A stretch of DNA of 64,000 bases, from assembly GCA_031386985.1 (NCBI GenBank), contig JANNCV010000001.1, forward strand, positions 78,565 to 142,564, given 5' to 3'. Made by a program: the position numbers and the translations under genes. This DNA comes from JANJUB01 sp031386985 (GTDB lineage Bacteria > Armatimonadota > Fimbriimonadia > Fimbriimonadales > Fimbriimonadaceae). Each line of letters begins with the position of its first letter. Positions within the stretch are counted from its first letter, which is position 1. A model generated the notes under the pieces. The model saw nothing but the letters and a program-made list of their open reading frames with translations, was not told where the DNA came from and did not search any database. Below are positions 59,206-64,000 of this stretch, piece after piece.

Positions 59206-59900
59206 TCATCCCTTGTATTGATCTGATGGGGGGCAAGGTTGTGCAGCTAATCCAAGGCAAAGAAAGGGCATTGGAAACAACGGTCGAGGAAGCACTCGCG
59301 TTGTTCGAAGGGTTCCCGCTTTTGCATGTTATTGACCTGGATGCCGCGATCGGATCGGGCTGTAACAAAGTCGAAGTAGATCAACTGCTTCAGCGAGTTC
59401 GCGCCAGAGTTGGAGGTGGAGTAAGGTCGCTCGAACGGGCGAAAGAACTTGTTGATGCCGGGGCTGAACAGGTGATTGTCGGCTCAGCCGCCTTCAAAGG
59501 AGCTGAGATCAATGTTCACTTCTTGAACGAGCTAGCAAGGGCAATCGGAACGGCCCGGATCATGATCGCAATTGATTCCAAGGGTGGGCAAGTCGCCGTT
59601 GACGGGTGGAACTCGGTTTTGAACCAAACCCCAGAGCACGCATTGCAGTCATTGGCACCTTACTGTAGCGGCTACCTCTGCACAAACGTTGATAAAGAGG
59701 GTCTCCTCCAAGGAACCAATCTGGAGTTGTTTGTAAACCTGCGTTCGAAGACGGATAAGACATTGGTGGCGGCCGGAGGGATTACGACAATGAGCGAAGT
59801 CGAAACCTTAACGCAAGCAGGAATAGAGGTCGCTTTGGGTATGGCTATCTATACCGGACGGCTCGACATAAGCGAGCTTCGCAAGAAAATGTCGGGCTGA
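59202..59900 (+). CDS. hisA: Phosphoribosylformimino-AICAR ribotide isomerase
   Basis: 232 aa TIM barrel, paralogue of HisF. IIPCIDLMGGKVVQL holds the catalytic Asp. VGGGVRSLERAKELVDAGAEQVIVGSAAFK and LCTNVDKEG and AAGGITTMSEVETL complete the barrel; IDSKGGQVAVDGW has the second acid. GTG 59202 overlaps the hisF stop. Last gene of the operon, making the order I-G-D-C-B-H-F-A. Confidence 0.94.
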   Translation: MIIPCIDLMGGKVVQLIQGKERALETTVEEALALFEGFPLLHVIDLDAAIGSGCNKVEVDQLLQRVRARVGGGVRSLERAKELVDAGAEQVIVGSAAFKGAEINVHFLNELARAIGTARIMIAIDSKGGQVAVDGWNSVLNQTPEHALQSLAPYCSGYLCTNVDKEGLLQGTNLELFVNLRSKTDKTLVAAGGITTMSEVETLTQAGIEVALGMAIYTGRLDISELRKKMSG

Positions 59901-59912
59901 AAACCTTGAACT

Positions 59913-59927
59913 TGCCTCCCCGAGGCA
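59913..59927 (+). terminator. Weak hairpin after hisA
   Basis: TGCCTC/GAGGCA forms a 6-bp stem with a 3-nt loop 13 bp after the hisA stop. No T-run follows, so termination here is uncertain. Confidence 0.3.
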
Positions 59928-59974
59928 CGTCAATATCGGGCGAAGCGACGCCAGCGATCAGCTTTCGACTACTG

Positions 59975-60032
59975 ATGGTGGAAGGGGGCTCGAACCCCTG
60001 ATCTTCCCGTTGCTACGGGAAGCGCCTTTGGA
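59975..60032 (-). other. 3' half of a class II tRNA (tRNA fragment)
   Basis: On the minus strand, a variable-arm hairpin TTCCCGT/ACGGGAA is followed by a T-arm AGGGG-TTCGAGC-CCCCT with the standard 7-nt loop, then TCCACCA as the acceptor 3' strand. No D-arm, anticodon arm or acceptor 5' strand is found upstream on that strand. It is therefore a 3' fragment with a long variable arm (Leu/Ser/Tyr type, isotype not determined), as left by site-specific integration into a tRNA gene. It sits at the junction with GC-richer DNA. Confidence 0.5.
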
Positions 60033-60043
60033 ATTAAAAATTA

Positions 60044-60298
60044 TTGGTGGAGATTAATGGACGGGTTTCGACGGGTCTTGAACCTGATGCCTCAGACCAC
60101 AGAGTCCGTCGCGAACTGAAGTTCGAGTTCGAGCATGTCAGTTGGACTAGATCGGCAGACGAACATAGAACTGCCGTCACGAGTCAAGCTGGCCTCGGCC
60201 ATAGAGCCTGGCAGGCACATCAGATTTCTGCGAACGGTTCGGCGAGCACATCGAAAACGCAGCCGTTGTCGGCATGCATGGGAAAGGCCGCCGCCTGA
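60044..60298 (+). other. tmRNA-like 5' motif and tag-like reading frame, unconfirmed
   Basis: GGTGGAGATTAATGG followed by GGGTTTCGACGGG (60064-60076) closely resembles the 5' end of ssrA, whose consensus is a G-rich acceptor strand then UUUCGACGGG. A frame starting GCG AAC at 60230 (Ala-Asn, the usual first tag residues) ends in three Ala and TGA at 60296-60298. No matching 3' T-arm or CTCCACC acceptor strand was found downstream to 60700, and the spacing is longer than usual. It could be a truncated, permuted or decayed tmRNA gene, or chance. Confidence 0.25.
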
Positions 60299-60383
60299 GG
60301 TTCTGGGCCTACTCGATCGAAGCGATAGGAGCTCCCTGTCCCAAGTTTGTGCGTGAGCGCGCCAGCGAGGTAACCTGACTGGT

Positions 60384-61166
60384 ATGATGCGTGGGTTAGA
60401 CACAGATGGGGCTCAGAAGAGTACACCTGCGCTAAGCCCCCGCGAAGCCGAGATCGTCGGGCTGGCGATTCTAGGGCACACCAACGAGGGCATCGCGCAC
60501 GAGCTCGGATTGAGCGTCGGAACGGTCAACACCTACTGGCTGCGCATCCGGATAAAGGTTGGCGGGCTTGGGCGCACCGACACGGTGGCCAGGGTGATCA
60601 AGGAGCGCACCGACACGGAGGCCAGGGTGATCAAGGAGAGCACCGACACGGAGGCCAGGGTGATCAAGGGGCAAACGGATTCGCTGGTTAGGCTCATCAA
60701 GAAGAGCGCCGATGAAGCCCTTCGCGCAGCCAAATTGGACCAGGAGAGCCTTGTAGGCCTTATTGTGGACAGGGACCTATCGCTCTTGGAGGTGCGGGCC
60801 TCGAACGCGTTGCTTCAGCTTGCGTTGGACCAGCTCCAGGCCGCGGTTTGGGCCACAGACAAGGACCTCTCCATTCACATCCTCACCAACGGAGAAATGC
60901 CCTCGATGCACGGTGGAGTGGTTTGGGAAACGGGCAAAACGGTGCATGAGATTTTCAAGTCAACCGACCCCGCGTATCCGCCGGTGGCCGCGCATTTGGA
61001 CGCGCTGAACGGAAAGGAAACCATCGTGATGCTGGAGGGCGAGTTTAGCGGCATGGTCTTGAAGGCACTGCCCGTACGGGACGAATCGCAAGAGATCATT
61101 GGCTGCATCGGCATCATGAGGATGTGGGCGAGTAGGTCTTCCGCCCGGGGCGAAGAGCGGACATGA
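60384..61166 (+). CDS. LuxR-type HTH protein with hendecad coiled coil and PAS domain
   Basis: 260 aa. The GerE-type HTH comes first (residues 18-60: LSPREAEIVGLAILGHTNEGIAHELGLSVGTVNTY), reversed from the usual receiver-HTH order. Residues 64-107 are four or more 11-residue repeats (RTDTEARVIKE), then a helical segment. A degenerate PAS domain fills 140-250 (LQAAVWATDKDLSIHIL, GCIGIMRMWASR). DNA for the repeats is a 33-bp tandem repeat. The start ATGATG (60384 or 60387) is not resolved. Its stop overlaps the next ORF as ATGA. It probably regulates the downstream kinase genes. Confidence 0.75.
   Translation: MMRGLDTDGAQKSTPALSPREAEIVGLAILGHTNEGIAHELGLSVGTVNTYWLRIRIKVGGLGRTDTVARVIKERTDTEARVIKESTDTEARVIKGQTDSLVRLIKKSADEALRAAKLDQESLVGLIVDRDLSLLEVRASNALLQLALDQLQAAVWATDKDLSIHILTNGEMPSMHGGVVWETGKTVHEIFKSTDPAYPPVAAHLDALNGKETIVMLEGEFSGMVLKALPVRDESQEIIGCIGIMRMWASRSSARGEERT
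60573..60704. repeat. 33-bp tandem repeat encoding 11-residue coiled-coil units
   Basis: Units start at 60573, 60606, 60639 and 60672, exactly 33 bp apart. The first three are nearly identical at DNA level (CACCGACACGGAGGCCAGGG core); the fourth is diverged. An 11-residue (hendecad) periodicity is the signature of a right-handed coiled coil. Confidence 0.8.
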
Positions 61167-61360
61167 TCAAAAAACCCCCCGGTCCTGCCATTCGCAAACC
61201 CGCCCCTGGCAAGTCGGATAGCAACACTAAGGTCAGACGTCAGGAGATTTTGCTCAAGACTGGAGCCCTACAGAGCACCATCTTCAGCATCACCGACAGT
61301 AGGGCCGACCCGACACCATGGCCGCAGCGCAGCGGCAACACGGCGAAAGATCGAGAATGA
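61163..61360 (+). CDS. Truncated N-terminus of a PAS histidine kinase (65-aa remnant)
   Basis: The middle of the frame, QEILLKTGALQSTIF, is the start of a very common PAS-kinase N-terminal segment (RxEILLKTGALQxAIFxSxNFS). It then diverts to unrelated residues and ends after 65 aa, so most of the original protein is missing. Start and stop overlap both neighbours as ATGA, leaving it as a translated linker between the HTH protein and the kinase. A deletion fused the two genes, most likely. Confidence 0.5.
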   Translation: MIKKPPGPAIRKPAPGKSDSNTKVRRQEILLKTGALQSTIFSITDSRADPTPWPQRSGNTAKDRE

Positions 61361-62820
61361 CGACCACGAAAAAGTTATGGCTTGGGTTCGGGACGCTGAC
61401 GGCCCTGCTGGTGCTGTCGAGCGTGGCGATCCTTGTCCGGGTCCGGTCCATCGAAGGACAGGTGGGCGAGATGGCGAACGCTCGCAGCCTCAGTACGGCG
61501 ACACGGGAGTTGGAGAGCAACACTCTTGGCTACGTTCTGAACGTGCGGGCTTTTCTCCAGACGGGTGAGCCGCAGGCTCGGCAGGATGCGGTCACTGAAG
61601 CCGCCCAAGTGGAACGGCAGTTGAAAGAATACGAACGCCTGGCGACGACCGACCGGCAGCGGGACATGGCGGCGCGCTTCGCCCCCTTGTGGCAGGAGCT
61701 CCAGAAACTCGGCCAGAGCCTTTTACTGGACGCCGAAAACGGCCCAGCGAATCTGGAGGACTCGAAAAAGTTGTACGTCCTGCGCACCGGCCTGGAGAAG
61801 TTGTTGGACGATGAAATGCAGGCCGAAGCCGAGGAGACGTACAACGCCCGCAGGGATGCGGCCCAGCAAGACGTGCAGACGATCGTGGGCTTCGCCTTGA
61901 TCCTGCTGATCGTGGGCGTGGTCCTCGCCGTGGTGACGAGCGGGGTGGTTGGCAATGCCGTCGTCAAGGGTGAGCGCGCCGTTGCCGAGCAAGCCGAGCA
62001 GTTGCAAGAGGCCCATGACACGTTGGAAAATCGGGTGCGAGAAAGGACTGCGGAGCTGGCCGCCTCCATGGAAGCTCTGGGGCGCAGTAACCGGGAACTG
62101 GAGCAGTTCGCGTCGGTCGCATCCCACGACCTCCAGGAGCCCTTGCGAAAAATCCAGGCGTTCGGCGATCGACTCCAGGCCAAATACGCCGATGGTCTGG
62201 GAGAGCAGGGACGCGAGTATGTGGAGCGCATGCAAGCGTCGGCCGCCCGGATGCGGAACCTCATCGATGCCCTGCTGACCTTCTCGCGCGTGACGACCAA
62301 GGCCCAGCCGTTCGTCCCGGTCGATCTCGCGGCGACGGCGCGGGAAGTGGTCTCCGACCTTGAGGGCCGCCTGCAGCAGTCTGGCGGGCGGGTGGAAGTG
62401 GGGTCGCTTCCCACTATCGACGCCGACCCGTCACAAATGCGACAGTTGTTACAGAACCTCGTCGCAAACGCGCTGAAGTTCCACAAGCCCGGCGAGCCAC
62501 CCCTCGTCCGGGTCGAGGCCCGGCTCCTGAACGGCGCTTCCGGCAATGGACGGACGGACCTGCGCTACGAAATCGCCGTGTCCGACAAGGGCATCGGTTT
62601 CGATGAGATCTATCTCGACCGTATCTTCGAAGTCTTTCAGCGGCTACACAGCCGACAGGAGTATGAGGGTACGGGCGTGGGTCTCGCCATCTGCCACAAG
62701 ATCGTCGAGCGGCTCGGCGGCTCGATCACGGCAAAGAGCGCCCCGGACCAAGGGGCCACGTTTCTGGTGACGCTCCCTGTTCAACAATCAAAAGAGGAAA
62801 AGCATCATGGCAAAATCTAG
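61357..62820 (+). CDS. Membrane histidine kinase with CHASE3-like sensor
   Basis: 487 aa from ATG 61357 (overlaps the preceding stop as ATGA). Two transmembrane helices (about 8-28 and 178-200) flank a helical extracytoplasmic sensor with the CHASE3 pattern RELESNTLGYVLNVRAFLQTGEP. A coiled coil with VRERTAELAASMEALGRSN leads to a phytochrome-type HisKA (phospho-acceptor in ASVASHDLQEPLRKIQAFGDRL). The HATPase has LVANALKFHKPGEPP, VSDKGIGFDEIYLDRIFEVFQRLH and YEGTGVGLAICHKIVERLGG. It overlaps an Rcp1-type response regulator by 14 nt, the usual partner of such kinases. Confidence 0.9.
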   Translation: MTTTKKLWLGFGTLTALLVLSSVAILVRVRSIEGQVGEMANARSLSTATRELESNTLGYVLNVRAFLQTGEPQARQDAVTEAAQVERQLKEYERLATTDRQRDMAARFAPLWQELQKLGQSLLLDAENGPANLEDSKKLYVLRTGLEKLLDDEMQAEAEETYNARRDAAQQDVQTIVGFALILLIVGVVLAVVTSGVVGNAVVKGERAVAEQAEQLQEAHDTLENRVRERTAELAASMEALGRSNRELEQFASVASHDLQEPLRKIQAFGDRLQAKYADGLGEQGREYVERMQASAARMRNLIDALLTFSRVTTKAQPFVPVDLAATAREVVSDLEGRLQQSGGRVEVGSLPTIDADPSQMRQLLQNLVANALKFHKPGEPPLVRVEARLLNGASGNGRTDLRYEIAVSDKGIGFDEIYLDRIFEVFQRLHSRQEYEGTGVGLAICHKIVERLGGSITAKSAPDQGATFLVTLPVQQSKEEKHHGKI

Positions 62821-63277
62821 CAAGCCCATCACCATCTTGATGGCGGACGATGACGCCGACGACCGTCTGATGACCAAGGAGGCGTTCGAGGAAAGCCGGC
62901 TGGCGAACGACTTGCGCTTCGTCGAAGACGGCGTGGAGTTGATGGACTACCTGCAACGTCGGGGCAAGTACAGCGACCCAGCCACGTCGCCGCGTCCGGG
63001 GCTGATCCTGCTCGACCTGAACATGCCGAAGAAGGACGGTCGCGAGGCGCTCAAGGAGATTAAGGCCGATCCGAATCTCAAGTGCATCCGTACCGTCGTC
63101 TTGACGACCTCGAAGGCTGAGGAAGACATCTACCGGACCTACGACCTGGGAGCGTCGTCTTATATCACCAAGCCGGTGACGTTCGCCGGGATGGCCGAGG
63201 TCATCAAGACGGTCGGCAAATATTGGCTGGAGATTGTGGAATTGCCCGGCGATGGGAATGGAGGCGGGAATGGATAA
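62807..63277 (+). CDS. Rcp1-type single-domain response regulator
   Basis: 156 aa, receiver domain only. Acidic pocket in ILMADDDADDRLM, phospho-acceptor Asp in LILLDLNMPKKDG, Thr in VVLTTSKAEEDI and Lys in SYITKPVTF. The extra loop after the first helix and the LRRRG-like VELMDYLQRRGKYSD segment are typical of Rcp1 proteins phosphorylated by phytochrome-like kinases. It has no output domain, so it works by phosphotransfer or protein contact. It overlaps both neighbours. Confidence 0.9.
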   Translation: MAKSSKPITILMADDDADDRLMTKEAFEESRLANDLRFVEDGVELMDYLQRRGKYSDPATSPRPGLILLDLNMPKKDGREALKEIKADPNLKCIRTVVLTTSKAEEDIYRTYDLGASSYITKPVTFAGMAEVIKTVGKYWLEIVELPGDGNGGGNG

Positions 63278-64000
63278 CGGCACAGTCCGGGTGCTCCTGA
63301 TCGAGGACGACCCGGACGACTACTTCCTGACGCGCGAGTTGCTGGAAGACGACCCTGAGAACAAGATTGTCCTGGAGTGGGTCTCTGACTTCGACGCCGG
63401 CCTGGATGCGATCACGCTCGGCGAGCACGATGCCTTTCTGGTCGATTATCGGCTGGGCAAGGGCGACGGACTCGAGTTGCTGCGCGAGGGTTTGCGCCTT
63501 GGGTGCAAGGCCCCGATGATACTTCTTACGGGACATGGAGATCGCGACCTGTTGCTCAAAGCGCTGGACGCTGGGGCGTCCGACTATCTGGTAAAAGGAA
63601 AGATCGACGCCGCAGTCTTAGAGCGATCAATCCGCTATGCACTGCAACAGAAACGGCACACCGACGAGCTGGAGCGGAAAGTCGCCGATCGGACGGCGGA
63701 ACTGGAGCGGGCCAACGCAGCGCTGCACGCTTCGTTCAAGGAGGTCACCCAATTGCGGACCGCACTCGACGTGCACGCCATCGTGGCCATCACCGATGCG
63801 CGGGGCCGGATCACGTTCGTGAACGACAAGTTCTGTGCGATCTCGAAGTATTCGCGAGAAGAATTGCTGGGACAGGACCACCGCATCATCAACTCCGGCT
63901 ATCACCCGAAGGAATTCATCCGCGACCTGTGGAAGACGATCTCGCAAGGCCGTGTGTGGCAGGGGGAAATCAAGAACCGCGCCAAGGACGGCTCCTTCTA
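63270..64000 (+). CDS. Receiver-PAS signalling protein, N-terminal part
   Basis: The frame from ATG 63270 stays open to the window end (at least 243 codons). Residues 1-125 are a receiver domain: VLLIEDDPDDYFLTRELL, phospho-acceptor Asp in AFLVDYRLGKGDG, MILLTGHGDRDLL and Lys in ASDYLVKG. A coiled coil follows (ELERKVADRTAELERANAAL), then a PAS domain from about 165 (VAITDARGRITFVNDKFCAISKYSREELLGQDHRIINSG). The output domain (kinase, GGDEF or other) lies beyond the window. It overlaps the response regulator by 8 nt and belongs to the same operon. Confidence 0.85.
   Translation, partial: MDNGTVRVLLIEDDPDDYFLTRELLEDDPENKIVLEWVSDFDAGLDAITLGEHDAFLVDYRLGKGDGLELLREGLRLGCKAPMILLTGHGDRDLLLKALDAGASDYLVKGKIDAAVLERSIRYALQQKRHTDELERKVADRTAELERANAALHASFKEVTQLRTALDVHAIVAITDARGRITFVNDKFCAISKYSREELLGQDHRIINSGYHPKEFIRDLWKTISQGRVWQGEIKNRAKDGSF

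Noticed and set aside
61530..62546. 338-aa minus-strand ORF opposite the histidine kinase
   Set aside because: Long antisense frame caused by high GC; Arg/Ser-rich composition, no motif, while the plus strand encodes a clear kinase.

Overview
The window looks like chromosomal DNA of a free-living heterotrophic bacterium, most likely Armatimonadota (Fimbriimonadia-like). This is an inference. It rests on a prepilin protein with the N-terminal signature common in that phylum (AFTLIELLVVIAIIAIL, then LFPVFSQAK), a PEP-CTERM protein, many secreted plant-polysaccharide glycosidases, and many genes whose -10 box lies only 6-8 nt before the start codon. No rRNA, complete tRNA, CRISPR array or insertion sequence was seen.

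Layout. 1-4.3 kb: the end of a sialidase-like gene, a 41-bp tandem repeat, an FN3-tailed protein, and a STAND (NB-ARC plus TPR) gene split by one frameshift. 4.3-16 kb: a TPR protein, a Spy-like secreted protein, metX, a GH2 glycosidase, a TPR hybrid histidine kinase, an rRNA methyltransferase carrying an in-frame palindromic insertion, a secreted basic-tailed protein and class I aldolase. 16-20.6 kb: a surface-polysaccharide group (two GT2, one GT4, a flippase). 20.6-32.8 kb: a glycosidase region (GH127, GH51, a second GH127-like protein, GH95) that would release L-arabinose and L-fucose, interspersed with a nuclease-fold protein, a GNAT and a lipoprotein. 32.9-44 kb: a multi-PAS membrane protein, a flavin halogenase-like enzyme, a DUF1080 protein, a prepilin, a clostripain-like lipoprotein lacking its catalytic Cys, an SPFH plus Arc-type pair with a palindromic operator, a metallopeptidase fusion and a PEP-CTERM protein. 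44.1-47.7 kb: a tightly overlapping four-gene operon (OsmC, acyl-CoA-dehydrogenase-like, signal-less PhnD-like, MetE-like) with no obvious described function. 47.9-53.5 kb: a secreted esterase, a globin and a SARP/AfsR-type regulator.

53.5-59.9 kb holds an eight-gene his operon, hisI-G-D-C-B-H-F-A, with every junction overlapping. It is preceded by what reads as a complete transcription attenuator: a leader ORF with five consecutive His codons plus a sixth, competing hairpins, and a 12-bp terminator with a U-rich tail. hisE is not in the window.

59.9-64 kb differs in base composition (visibly GC-richer) and content. It has an isolated 3' half of a class II tRNA, a tmRNA-like motif, then a two-component cluster (LuxR-HTH/PAS protein, a truncated PAS fragment, a CHASE3-like histidine kinase, an Rcp1-type response regulator, and a REC-PAS protein cut by the window end). 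It is probably acquired DNA.

The most noteworthy items are the his attenuator, the BIME-like palindromic pair inside the methyltransferase gene with compensatory stem changes, and the OsmC/ACAD/PhnD/MetE operon.
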